Source: a virus
DNA length: 46,058 nt
Strand: one strand, 5' to 3'
IMG/VR virus record: IMGVR_UViG_3300025652_000135
Coordinates: 1 to 46,058 of that record
Of the stretch, positions 10,386 to 18,496 are shown piece after piece. The notes under the pieces are model-generated. The model searched no databases, had not been told where the DNA came from, and saw nothing but the letters and a program-made list of their open reading frames with translations. Numbering within the stretch: the stretch's first letter is position 1; each line of letters opens with the position of its first letter. The position numbers and the translations under genes are program-made.

Positions 10386-13300
10386 ATGGCAAACGAATTT
10401 AATATACGTAACGGATTTATATCTAAATCTGGTTCCACGGTACAGAGTTACTTAAATGTTAGTGGAAATACAACATCACCAGCATTTATAACAGTTGATG
10501 GTCTCGACAATCAATTTGTTAAAGGTGATGGTACTTTAGACTCAACAACATATATTAGTGGTTCCGCATCGAATCAAAGGTTAGCTTATGGTTCTACCAC
10601 TGCTAACCAAATTGAACATAATGAAGCTTTTAGTGTTCAGTTTGGTGCAATTGGGGCAAATATAAACAGTCTTTTAATTAAAGGAGGTTCAGGAGATAAC
10701 ACTAGAGGTGGTGGAATAAGATTTCAAAGTAATAACGCTACTTTAGATGGTGCTTTTTACTGGAATACAAGTATTTTAAAGATTGGTTCGGTAAGTAATA
10801 ATGAAGTGGATATGGTTGTTTCTAATATCCCTGTTGCAACTTTCACTTCTGCGGGAATGGAAACCCAAGATGAAATTTATGGTGCTTCTTGGATTGGTAA
10901 CTTAGAAGTCCCTACAAAAAACGCTATTTATAATAAAATACAAGCGTTTTCTGCCACCACAGACGGTAAATACTTATTAAATATAACAGATACACTTACT
11001 GGAACATTAACAGTAACTACTTCTATAAGAAATGATGAATATAGAAGAGAAGATAATAAAGCTATGCTCCTTTCTTGGGGTCTTGAAGGTGTTATACTTG
11101 GGAATAACGGGTCAACTGGTATTGGTGCTGGAGAGTGGTATGCTCAAATGTCAGCTAATGCTTCAAATTCATTAGAAGCTGTACAAGTGGGTGCAGAAGA
11201 AGGGCTTTATATTTACTCTAACACTGGAAGTAATGTAGCAAATTGGGCTACTAGACATACTATTATAATGAATGCTAATACATTCACATATGGTGGTAAT
11301 AATATTTTTCATGATGCATACCACCCTAATGCGGATACTTGGACAACACCTAGAATTTTAACAATCGGTAATACTGGTAAATCAGTGGATGGTAGTACTC
11401 CTGTTACTTGGACTTTAGCTGAAATAGGTTTAGGATATGGTACAGTTAGCCAAATTCCATTTATGAATGCTGGTGGAACTGATTTTGAATATAATGCAAA
11501 TTGGACTTTTGATAGTAGTACGGGAACTCTAAAAACCCCAACCTCTTTTACAATGGGACATGGGGTCGACGGCACTGTGAGTTCAACGTATAATTTATTT
11601 ACAGAAGCAAATACAACATCCACTAAAACTATAAATATTGGTACTGGAACACCTTCTAATGGGTCATTTACTATTAATTTAGGGTCATCAGCATCTACAA
11701 CAGGAGGTATAGCCCTCAATAACACAGTTACAATGTCAACTGTAGCTACTCAAGCCTCTGAAAACACATCTCTAATGATTAATGGCAGTGGAGTTGTTGG
11801 TACAAGAGAGTTAGGTAGCAATGCTTTTAATTCTACAGCTTTCTCTACAGGAACAGGAACTACGAACTATGTTTCTAAATGGACAAGTACAACTGCACAA
11901 GGTAATTCACTTATATATGATAATGGTACAAATGTAGGTATAGGAACCCCTATTCCTATACATAAACTACATGTTAAAGGAACTGCTGCTTCTGGAACTG
12001 AAGAAGTTGTTAAAATTGAAGGTGGTTCACAGTATAATGGATTAATACTTAACAATACTTCAAACAGGCAATCTAGTATTATCTTTTCACATAATAGTAC
12101 AGATAAGTGGACTACGGGTATAGATTTTGCGGGAGATGGTACATCCAACTTCTATTTATATGATAAAGTATCGCTTAAAGTACCTTTATTTTTTAAGGAT
12201 GATGGTGAAGTAAGAATTGGTGGAACTTCTGGGTATTTGGACACACAGGCTGTAACAATTGAACCAGGTGGTAATGTGGGTATAGGAACAACTAGTCCAA
12301 ACGCAAAATTATCTATATCAAGAGCTTCGGGATTTTCATCAATAAAAGCAATTAACGATGGCTATATGATGATTGATTCAAACGGTCAACAATTACGTTT
12401 AAATAATTACGTAGCTGATGATGTAGTAATTGCAATGGGCGGCGGAAATGTAGGAATAGGTACAACTGCTCCTAGTACTAAACTACATATAAAAGGATTT
12501 GGAACTGCTGGGAATACTGGACTACTGAGAATAGATTCAGGCAATACAGATGGTTCTGCTAAAATAGATTTTGTGGATGACGGCACTATTGTTGGAGCTA
12601 TAAATTTATTTGAATCAACTACTCTTTCATTAGCATCTCAAGGAGATATAGCATTTGTTACAAATTCTGTCGATACAACTGGAACTAATGTAAAAATGAC
12701 TATACTAGGAAACGGTAATGTAGGTATAGGAGTTACTGACCCTAGTTCTGAACTAGAAGTTTTTGGTAATATATTTACATCTCAAGCTAGTGGTGAAGTA
12801 ATGACATTAGGTAATAGTACTTATGCAACTAAGTACATAACAGTAAGAGAAGGAGCTAATTATGCAGCTAAATGGGGGTTACAAGCCAATACAAATCTTG
12901 ATGCTAATGGTACAGCATTAATGATTTCATCTAAACCAATAGCATTTACAGCTGGTGTAACAAGTGCAACTGCATTTGAAAATGTTACTGACTCACATTT
13001 AAAAATCACCTCAAGTGGGGATATAGGTATCGGAACTTCTATACCTAACTATAAGTTATCATTACAGGGACCTTCAACTTCATATGCTAGTGGGGAACAA
13101 CCAGTAGCAGAGTTTAAAGCAGGCTCTGACCAAAGGGCATTTTTAAAAATTAAAAATACAAATAGTAATCCATCAGCAGGGGCACCAAGAGCAGGTTTTG
13201 ATATAGATGTACCTAACCACTTTACAGGTGGAGGTGCTAGAGCAAGAACTTGGTTAGAGACATCACAAATTACAAGTTCTAATGGTGGTGGTGTAACATC

Positions 13301-14084
13301 ATTATCAGTACCAAAAAATTTTAGTATATATGTTAATAATGTAGCACAAACATCTGCTTCTGATGGGTTATTCTCTTCAAGTTCAGCAACTCCAGGAAGC
13401 TTAGCAATTACAGTAAATTCTAGTGGAATTAGTGTCCCTGATTTAGCCTATGGTGGGACTTGGAATGGTTCACCCCAAGTCCCAACAAGAAATGCGGTAT
13501 GGGATAAGATAGAATCATTAGTTATTGGTAGTGGTAACCCTGGTGGAGTTAATGGTGACATACAATATAACAATAACGGGTCTTTTGGTGGTTTTGGTCA
13601 AGTTAACACATATAATATTGACTTAGAGAAACCACTATTATTAGAGCCATGGACAGCTCATACAGTTACAAATGGAACGGGGGCTATTGGGTATGGAGAA
13701 CATAATAGACCAGAAATAATAATGAATACCACTGGCCACAATTTAAAAAGAAATTCATTTGAGGGACAAAAAGGTAACTCTCAATATGGTAGTCAGCAAA
13801 CAATAACAGCTAACATCACGCTTGATTGGAGGCTAGGTGGGTGTGCTTTTATCAACCTTAACTCTAGCGTTACTATTACCATTTCTAGTATACCTGACGG
13901 AGCCTCTGGTACAATTTTAATTATCAATGGCGGTAATAACACACCAACTATCGCTAGTACTGGATTAACCCCAAGAACTATTGGCTCCACAACAGCTATA
14001 AACTCAACTTCTGGGTCTTATAGCACAATAACATATAAAAGATTTGACACATCATTAGTATTAGTTTATGGACAAGGAAGTTAA
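10386..14084 (+). CDS. Tail fibre protein with GIGTT repeats
   Basis: This 1,232-aa fibre/appendage protein has an AAGGA sequence about 8 nt before its ATG, one of the few Shine-Dalgarno-like sites here. The N-terminus carries FVKGDGTLDSTTYI, a phage fibre motif. Residues ~88-150 resemble the GGGI domain of the upstream giant gene. Two VPT.NA..[DN]KI motifs lie near residues 177 and 1037. Five GIG[TV]-type repeats (NVGIGTTSPNAKLSI and relatives) start near residues 515, 629, 687, 777 and 878. Such repeats often precede an S74 self-cleaving chaperone, but no S74 domain is seen. Instead the protein ends in a beta-rich segment (LGGCAFINLNSSVTI to VLVYGQGS). The GSGVVGTRELG block at about residue 465 is shared with the giant fibre. 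It is probably a trimeric virion fibre. Confidence 0.85.
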   Translation: MANEFNIRNGFISKSGSTVQSYLNVSGNTTSPAFITVDGLDNQFVKGDGTLDSTTYISGSASNQRLAYGSTTANQIEHNEAFSVQFGAIGANINSLLIKGGSGDNTRGGGIRFQSNNATLDGAFYWNTSILKIGSVSNNEVDMVVSNIPVATFTSAGMETQDEIYGASWIGNLEVPTKNAIYNKIQAFSATTDGKYLLNITDTLTGTLTVTTSIRNDEYRREDNKAMLLSWGLEGVILGNNGSTGIGAGEWYAQMSANASNSLEAVQVGAEEGLYIYSNTGSNVANWATRHTIIMNANTFTYGGNNIFHDAYHPNADTWTTPRILTIGNTGKSVDGSTPVTWTLAEIGLGYGTVSQIPFMNAGGTDFEYNANWTFDSSTGTLKTPTSFTMGHGVDGTVSSTYNLFTEANTTSTKTINIGTGTPSNGSFTINLGSSASTTGGIALNNTVTMSTVATQASENTSLMINGSGVVGTRELGSNAFNSTAFSTGTGTTNYVSKWTSTTAQGNSLIYDNGTNVGIGTPIPIHKLHVKGTAASGTEEVVKIEGGSQYNGLILNNTSNRQSSIIFSHNSTDKWTTGIDFAGDGTSNFYLYDKVSLKVPLFFKDDGEVRIGGTSGYLDTQAVTIEPGGNVGIGTTSPNAKLSISRASGFSSIKAINDGYMMIDSNGQQLRLNNYVADDVVIAMGGGNVGIGTTAPSTKLHIKGFGTAGNTGLLRIDSGNTDGSAKIDFVDDGTIVGAINLFESTTLSLASQGDIAFVTNSVDTTGTNVKMTILGNGNVGIGVTDPSSELEVFGNIFTSQASGEVMTLGNSTYATKYITVREGANYAAKWGLQANTNLDANGTALMISSKPIAFTAGVTSATAFENVTDSHLKITSSGDIGIGTSIPNYKLSLQGPSTSYASGEQPVAEFKAGSDQRAFLKIKNTNSNPSAGAPRAGFDIDVPNHFTGGGARARTWLETSQITSSNGGGVTSLSVPKNFSIYVNNVAQTSASDGLFSSSSATPGSLAITVNSSGISVPDLAYGGTWNGSPQVPTRNAVWDKIESLVIGSGNPGGVNGDIQYNNNGSFGGFGQVNTYNIDLEKPLLLEPWTAHTVTNGTGAIGYGEHNRPEIIMNTTGHNLKRNSFEGQKGNSQYGSQQTITANITLDWRLGGCAFINLNSSVTITISSIPDGASGTILIINGGNNTPTIASTGLTPRTIGSTTAINSTSGSYSTITYKRFDTSLVLVYGQGS

Positions 14085-14712
14085 TTTTTATTTTGCAAGG
14101 TTGAACAAACTAAATGATTTCAACCTATTATCTATTTATTCTTTTCACAAGTTAGGGTATACTTGTGTCATGTGGTGTTATGAAGAGATTATTAATTTGC
14201 CAGAATATGTGATAGTGAAGGATGCAAACGAAATAATACCATACAACGGTAATACGTATGTGGCTTTTTTATCTGATGAGTTTAGAATGCTACTTTTAAA
14301 TAAATATGGAGGACTTTATAGTGATTTAGATAATATTATACTTAAATCACTACCCGAAACAGAGTACATACTAGCGGGTAGGCACTCTAACACTATAAAC
14401 AGTATAATAAGAACCCCTATCAACTCAGAACTAACTAACTATTTAGTAGATAATAGAGAGATTATTAATAACAATGTGAAATTACATCAAAAAATAGTAG
14501 ATTTTAACCTAGACAAGTGGGTTATACCTGTAAGGGATATAAATTATTTTAATGGTGACTTAACAGAAATAGCGGACAAAGAAATTGATTGGAGTAAAGT
14601 AGAATCATATATGGTTCATCTATTTCAATCAATGCACAGAGCGTGCTATAGGAGAAAAGATGTGTATAACTTAAATATTGCAAACCTTAAAAAGTTTGTT
14701 GAAGAACAATAG
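14068..14712 (+). CDS. GT32/Och1-like glycosyltransferase
   Basis: This 214-aa protein matches the compact core of sugar-binding DXD glycosyltransferases (Gly_transf_sug, GT32). It has an N-terminal strand-helix with SIYSFHKLGYTCVMW (~residues 22-36), SDEFRMLLLNKYGG (69-82), and the metal/nucleotide-sugar DXD in GGLYSDLD (81-88). The family moves a sugar from a nucleotide sugar to an acceptor. The ATG start overlaps the fibre gene by 17 nt; a later start would lose the conserved N-terminal strand, so I keep it. The placement directly after fibre genes suggests glycosylation of the fibre or of the host surface, but the acceptor cannot be read from sequence. The C-terminus (MVHLFQSMHRACYRR) may complete the fold. 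Confidence 0.75.
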   Translation: MDKEVNFYFARLNKLNDFNLLSIYSFHKLGYTCVMWCYEEIINLPEYVIVKDANEIIPYNGNTYVAFLSDEFRMLLLNKYGGLYSDLDNIILKSLPETEYILAGRHSNTINSIIRTPINSELTNYLVDNREIINNNVKLHQKIVDFNLDKWVIPVRDINYFNGDLTEIADKEIDWSKVESYMVHLFQSMHRACYRRKDVYNLNIANLKKFVEEQ

Positions 14713-14714
14713 AT

Positions 14715-15092
14715 ATGACAAAATTAAGAAGTGAAATAACAACTAACGGTAAGGCGGTATTTTATGCTACTATGTGGAGTGATTTTTTAAAAGCCGCTTG
14801 GGATTGTGGCTGGGAATTAGGGTTACACGGTAGTTTATCAAGCGACATGGATATAATGGCAATGCCTTGGACTAAAGAGGCTGTAAAGCCTGATACGTTA
14901 GTTAAGAACCTAGAGGCGTGTTTAAACATACCAGAAGACGGATTTAAGATACCTACAATAGTAGATTTTTTTAGAGCAAATAATAGAGTAGTGTATACTG
15001 TTCACATATGGGATGATTTTTATTTAGATATTAGTATCATAGAGACTGACTCTGAGTATTTATCAAAACAAACAGTACCCAAACTTATTTAA
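14715..15092 (+). CDS. Nucleotidyltransferase-fold phage protein
   Basis: This 125-aa protein has LGLHGSLSSDMDIMAMPW at about residues 36-53. This matches the nucleotidyltransferase signature, G-S followed by D-x-D on the next strand, with a shorter than usual spacer. A possible third acidic position lies in FYLDISIIE (~101-109). I recall similar small phage proteins (HGSLASDxDLxAxPW) that are annotated only as hypothetical or nucleotidyltransferase. It starts 3 nt after the glycosyltransferase stop, so the two are likely co-translated. A role in nucleotide-sugar supply or in modifying a virion component would fit the neighbour, but the substrate is unknown. Confidence 0.5.
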   Translation: MTKLRSEITTNGKAVFYATMWSDFLKAAWDCGWELGLHGSLSSDMDIMAMPWTKEAVKPDTLVKNLEACLNIPEDGFKIPTIVDFFRANNRVVYTVHIWDDFYLDISIIETDSEYLSKQTVPKLI

Positions 15093-15103
15093 AATTTATA
15101 ATT

Positions 15104-15670
15104 ATGAGTGATTTTATGAGCGCAATTTTAGCGAGTGAAAAAGAGTTAACGGCCTTTTACATGGGAACCCCTGTAATAAGCCAACTTGATGCTTGTGGTA
15201 GTTCTTCTACTTCGCTAAGGTGGCACAACGGGTCAAGTGCTTTACCTATTGTGGGTGACGTTGTGTGGGTTACAGAGGGTAAGTCTACTTTAGTAAATCC
15301 CGTCGCTAATTCTTGGTCACCAATGAGTCCGCAGACAGATTCAACTGCATTTGACACTGTTCAATTTGACTTCTCTAACGCAGGTCTTGTAGCCACTGTC
15401 ATGGGATGTTCAACTGTTACAGCAGTTTCTATGTCTTCAATTGGCAGAACCACATCTTTATTGGCTTGTGGGGAAGTTGTTACCACCACAAGATACATAT
15501 CAGGAGGTAATACATTCGCTAACAACGGAGAAATAGTATATATAGACTCAGGTGGGACTACCATTTTTAACGGGGCAGGTAAATGGTACCGAATTAGCAA
15601 CGATGCCTTTATTGTATCATCCCTTGGTGTTATAAGCTCGTTAATTTTCTGCGGTTTCCCGCCCGATTAA
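15104..15670 (+). CDS. Unknown beta-rich protein, possible fibre-tip or appendage component
   Basis: I do not recognise this 188-aa product. It is rich in Ser, Thr, Gly and Val, with no hydrophobic anchor. It has scattered cysteines (CGSSST, MGCSTV, LLACGE, IFCGFPPD) and a short helical start (MSDFMSAILASEKELTAFYMG). The middle looks like a beta-sheet domain (VGDVVWVTEGKS, GEIVYIDSGGTTIFNGAGKWYRI). It starts 11 nt after the nucleotidyltransferase gene and lies between fibre genes, so a virion appendage role is likely. A second in-frame ATG is present at codon 5. The stop codon forms the first base triplet of an 11-bp tandem repeat. Confidence 0.6.
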   Translation: MSDFMSAILASEKELTAFYMGTPVISQLDACGSSSTSLRWHNGSSALPIVGDVVWVTEGKSTLVNPVANSWSPMSPQTDSTAFDTVQFDFSNAGLVATVMGCSTVTAVSMSSIGRTTSLLACGEVVTTTRYISGGNTFANNGEIVYIDSGGTTIFNGAGKWYRISNDAFIVSSLGVISSLIFCGFPPD

Positions 15671-15700
15671 TAGTAAAATAATAGTAAAATAATAGTAAAA
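15668..15700. repeat. Three perfect 11-bp tandem repeats
   Basis: The unit taatagtaaaa occurs three times at 15668-15678, 15679-15689 and 15690-15700. The first copy supplies the stop codon of the upstream gene. Each unit carries TAATAG, so stop codons recur in several frames. Confidence 0.9.
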
Positions 15701-15717
15701 TAAAAACAAACAAAATT

Positions 15718-16107
15718 ATGGCAATTTCAATTAAAGAACAATTAGACATTTTAACTGGGGTAGAAGCCCCAACAAGTTACACTTTTGAAGAATATATCGG
15801 ACAAGTATCAGTAAATACTTGTGAAGATTTTTTCAAAAATACTAAAACAGCGGTTGATAACTTATCAACAACTTATGTATCTCGTGTTAGTAGCACATGT
15901 AGGGAGATACTTAATAAACCTGAAAGATATACAAGACCTCTTGCAAAAATATTAATAGCCACTTATGCTGACACAGGTAACATTGCTGAAGTTCAAGCCG
16001 CTAGTGATGATGCTTGGGTAGGTTTTATAGAGAATAATATACTTACGTCAATTGAAGCTATTTCTGCTGTATTGGCCCCTGAGAAATTAGCTTATGACGC
16101 TATATAA
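15718..16107 (+). CDS. Unknown small helical protein of the fibre locus
   Basis: This 129-aa protein is not recognised. It is predicted mostly helical: SIKEQLDILTG at the start, NTCEDFFKNTKTAVDNLST and ERYTRPLAKILIATYA in the middle, and NNILTSIEAISAVLAPEKLAYDAI at the end. It has two cysteines and no signal peptide or membrane segment. The ATG follows an A-rich leader (taaaaacaaacaaaatt) without a Shine-Dalgarno site. Its position between the cysteine-containing appendage candidate and the third fibre gene suggests a fibre chaperone or small virion protein, but nothing in the sequence proves it. Confidence 0.6.
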   Translation: MAISIKEQLDILTGVEAPTSYTFEEYIGQVSVNTCEDFFKNTKTAVDNLSTTYVSRVSSTCREILNKPERYTRPLAKILIATYADTGNIAEVQAASDDAWVGFIENNILTSIEAISAVLAPEKLAYDAI

Positions 16108-16152
16108 AAGTTACTTAATTAAAAAATAATAACTTACGAGGTTATATAAGAT

Positions 16153-17904
16153 ATGGCATTTACCACAAAAATAGATTATTCAAATAATAGACAAATAAAA
16201 CAATTTCAGTTAACCAATACACAATTATCTGGTACGACAACATTTGGTGTTACAGATAATTTAATACCTGAAAATGTTAGTGGTGATACTATTAATATCG
16301 ATGCTCTACAATATATTAGGGCTAGAGGGCTTATATTACCTAACGCTTTACCGAATATCGTTTCTGGTGGTACATATCAATTATTAGGTAGGGATAATAT
16401 AACTGGTAAAATTGTTGAAGTTGATGCACTTTCTGGTGGTACAACTGGTGGAACAACAAATGATTACACAACTAGTGCTACGTTTAACACAAGTACAGGT
16501 CAAGTTGATTTCAACAGATTATTAGGTGGTACATATAGCGTTAATTTAGATGGTAGATATTTAACTGGGTTTACTGAAACAGTAGAGTCAGTAATAAACC
16601 CTTTAAATTCTTATTTTGGAAATCGAGTTAAACCTGTTTCAGATAATGAAGGGTTTTATGTAGAGGGTTCTAATAATAAGGCAACAGGATATCTTGCAAA
16701 TAACACAGATACGGTTGGAAATGCAGCCATAGCTGGATTTAGAGCAACTATTAACGGAGATGCATTTGATGAAGGTGTTTATTTAGGTATACAAAACGAT
16801 TCTTATTACGCTCCATGGTTAAGAGCGCATGGTCTTATTACAGGTAAGAACCTAAATATAATGGTTGGTGATAATACTGGGGATATAGTATTCTCATTAG
16901 GGAACACAGCAACTAATCAAATAACTGAAGGTCAACAAGATAAAGTTCTTTTATTGAATACCGATAGAACGATAGTGGCACCAAGTTTAACAACAGCTTT
17001 AATTAATGCAGAAGCCACTGGAAGAGTTTTAATTACTAAAGAATGGTTTCAAGCACAAACGATAACTGGTGGAACAACAAATACAGATGATTATTTAACA
17101 ACTCATACATTTAATACAAGTACTGGTTTATTTGAAAGTACCTTACAATCGGGTTCAACAGTAAGTGTTAATTTAGACGGTAGGTATAGTCTTAATAACC
17201 ACACTCACATTGGTTTATCTGATGATTATTTAACTGGTGGTACATTTAATGAATTAACTGGGGATTTAGATTTAAATCTTAAGTCAGGTTCAACTGTCAC
17301 TATTAATTTAGATGATAGATATAGTCTTGATGACCATACACACATAGGTTTATCAGATGATTATTTAACAACTCATACATTTAACACCTCAAATGGATTA
17401 TTTGAAAGTACCTTACAATCGGGTTCAACAGTAAGTGTTGATTTAGATGGTAGATATAGTCTTACAACTCATACACATAATTTATCTAACTTAAATAATG
17501 ACATTGGATTTATAACTGCATCTTTTTTAGGTATACAAAAAATTAAAGTAACTTTATCAGCATCACAAATCGAAAATATAGGTCAAGGTCCAGTGCAATT
17601 GTTACCAGCAGCTGGTGTAGGTACTGTAATTAATATAATATCGGCTGTTGCTAGACTTAACTTTGGAACCATTCCCTTTGATGATAATACCTTAGATATA
17701 GCTGACGGTAGTTTTGGTACGGCTACCCCAGGTGGTTTTTTATCAGCAACCTCAGACCAAATTGAAAGGTTGGTACGCAATTTAGATTCTGGTGGGAGTT
17801 TATTAGCAGAGAATAGTGCTGTCATCGCATCAGGAACAAGTTCAATTGCAACTGGAGATGGTACAGTAGATATTTATTTAACTTATGAAATAATATCCCT
17901 ATAA
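16153..17904 (+). CDS. Tail fibre protein with shared repeats and tip domain
   Basis: This 583-aa fibre protein is built from the same parts as the giant gene. It has a unique N-terminus (~residues 1-95), then NLDGRY-ended repeats and HTH linkers, the VESVINPL module (copy C), and three further repeats. The C-terminal domain (~residues 455-583: KVTLSASQIENIGQGPVQLL to DIYLTYEIISL) is of a kind recurrent at phage fibre tips. GAGG lies about 12 nt before the ATG, and TATATAAG sits just upstream rather than the TATTTATA motif. The N-terminus probably attaches to the virion and the C-terminus is the tip. With three fibres sharing modules, alternate receptor-binding arms or layered branches are plausible. 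Confidence 0.8.
   Translation: MAFTTKIDYSNNRQIKQFQLTNTQLSGTTTFGVTDNLIPENVSGDTINIDALQYIRARGLILPNALPNIVSGGTYQLLGRDNITGKIVEVDALSGGTTGGTTNDYTTSATFNTSTGQVDFNRLLGGTYSVNLDGRYLTGFTETVESVINPLNSYFGNRVKPVSDNEGFYVEGSNNKATGYLANNTDTVGNAAIAGFRATINGDAFDEGVYLGIQNDSYYAPWLRAHGLITGKNLNIMVGDNTGDIVFSLGNTATNQITEGQQDKVLLLNTDRTIVAPSLTTALINAEATGRVLITKEWFQAQTITGGTTNTDDYLTTHTFNTSTGLFESTLQSGSTVSVNLDGRYSLNNHTHIGLSDDYLTGGTFNELTGDLDLNLKSGSTVTINLDDRYSLDDHTHIGLSDDYLTTHTFNTSNGLFESTLQSGSTVSVDLDGRYSLTTHTHNLSNLNNDIGFITASFLGIQKIKVTLSASQIENIGQGPVQLLPAAGVGTVINIISAVARLNFGTIPFDDNTLDIADGSFGTATPGGFLSATSDQIERLVRNLDSGGSLLAENSAVIASGTSSIATGDGTVDIYLTYEIISL
16570..17045 (+). repeat. Mobile fibre module, copy C
   Basis: This third copy of the VESVINPL module lies in a different gene. 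Long stretches are identical to copy A: about 16570-16660 against 1081-1171, and about 16824-16970 against 1335-1480. The last 60 bp differ (LINAEATGRVLITKEW against LISNETTGRVLITREY). Confidence 0.85.
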
Positions 17905-17969
17905 ATAATAAATATTCAAATTTAATTACACCTCATTTATTTAGTGTTATTTATTGACCATATTTTTTA

Positions 17970-17977
17970 TATTTATA
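17970..17977 (+). promoter_or_regulatory. Putative late promoter motif TATTTATA
   Basis: The sequence reads TATTTATAATAAATAAA, 13 nt before the ATG of the retropepsin-like gene, which would give a very short or absent leader. Confidence 0.55.
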
Positions 17978-17990
17978 ATAAATAAAGCTT

Positions 17991-18467
17991 ATGATAAAAA
18001 AAAACATAATGTTATTATTTACATTTATTGTAATTATAATTTCATACAACCATATTTTAAATGAAAAAAACAAAATTAATGATTCAATTTCTTTTGAAGT
18101 AAACACAAGCTTACCAATTATAACCGCAATTTTAAATGGTGTGGAAGGTAGGTTCTTATTGGATACAGGAGCGTCGATTTCAATTTTAAATTATGAATCA
18201 ATTGACGATTATAATTTCATTGTATTTCCATATTCAAATAAAACAGTTACTGGACTTGGCGGTAGTAAGTATTTATTCGATGTTACTAAAACTCAAATGA
18301 TGTATAATAATAAAATCATACCAATTAATTTTAAATGTACTGACATAACTAACTTATCTAATACTTTAAATATTATAGGTGTTATTGGTAGCGATTTTTT
18401 AATAGTTAATGATTTAGTTATTGATTATAAAAATAAAATACTTAGAAAGTCTGGTACGTTTGATTAA
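17991..18467 (+). CDS. Membrane-anchored retropepsin-like aspartic protease
   Basis: This 158-aa protein has an N-terminal hydrophobic segment (~residues 7-20) after MIKKN, consistent with a signal anchor. The catalytic motif FLLDTGASISIL has D58-T59-G60. A downstream flap-like VTGLGG (~87-92) and the closing hydrophobic-Gly strand IIGVIGSDFL (128-137) followed by DLVIDYKNKIL complete a retropepsin-type lobe. Only one catalytic Asp is present, so activity would need a homodimer. The domain would face the periplasm if the anchor is N-in. Retropepsin-like proteins are common in Bacteroidota cells but unexpected beside phage tail genes. It has its own promoter motif and lies between fibre and LamG-like genes. 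The substrate is unknown; envelope proteins or a virion precursor are possible. Confidence 0.75.
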   Translation: MIKKNIMLLFTFIVIIISYNHILNEKNKINDSISFEVNTSLPIITAILNGVEGRFLLDTGASISILNYESIDDYNFIVFPYSNKTVTGLGGSKYLFDVTKTQMMYNNKIIPINFKCTDITNLSNTLNIIGVIGSDFLIVNDLVIDYKNKILRKSGTFD

Positions 18468-18473
18468 AGTTAA

Positions 18474-18481
18474 TATTTATA
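18474..18481 (+). promoter_or_regulatory. Putative late promoter motif TATTTATA
   Basis: The sequence reads TATTTATATATAATAAA, 15 nt before the ATG at 18497, just after the protease stop codon. Confidence 0.55.
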
Positions 18482-18496
18482 TATAATAAAGAGCAA

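Noticed and set aside
11309-11725. Minus-strand ORF of 138 aa inside the second fibre
   Set aside because: Shadow of a repetitive beta-rich gene; no start context or family features.
11867-12148. Minus-strand ORF of 93 aa inside the second fibre
   Set aside because: Antisense to the GIGTT repeats; no independent support.
10386-14084. S74 self-cleaving chaperone at the fibre end
   Set aside because: GIGTT repeats often precede it, but the end has no S74-like Ser-Lys region and finishes in a small beta domain.
1-18000. Diversity-generating retroelement for fibre variation
   Set aside because: No reverse transcriptase or template/variable repeat pair with adenine-directed changes was seen in the window.
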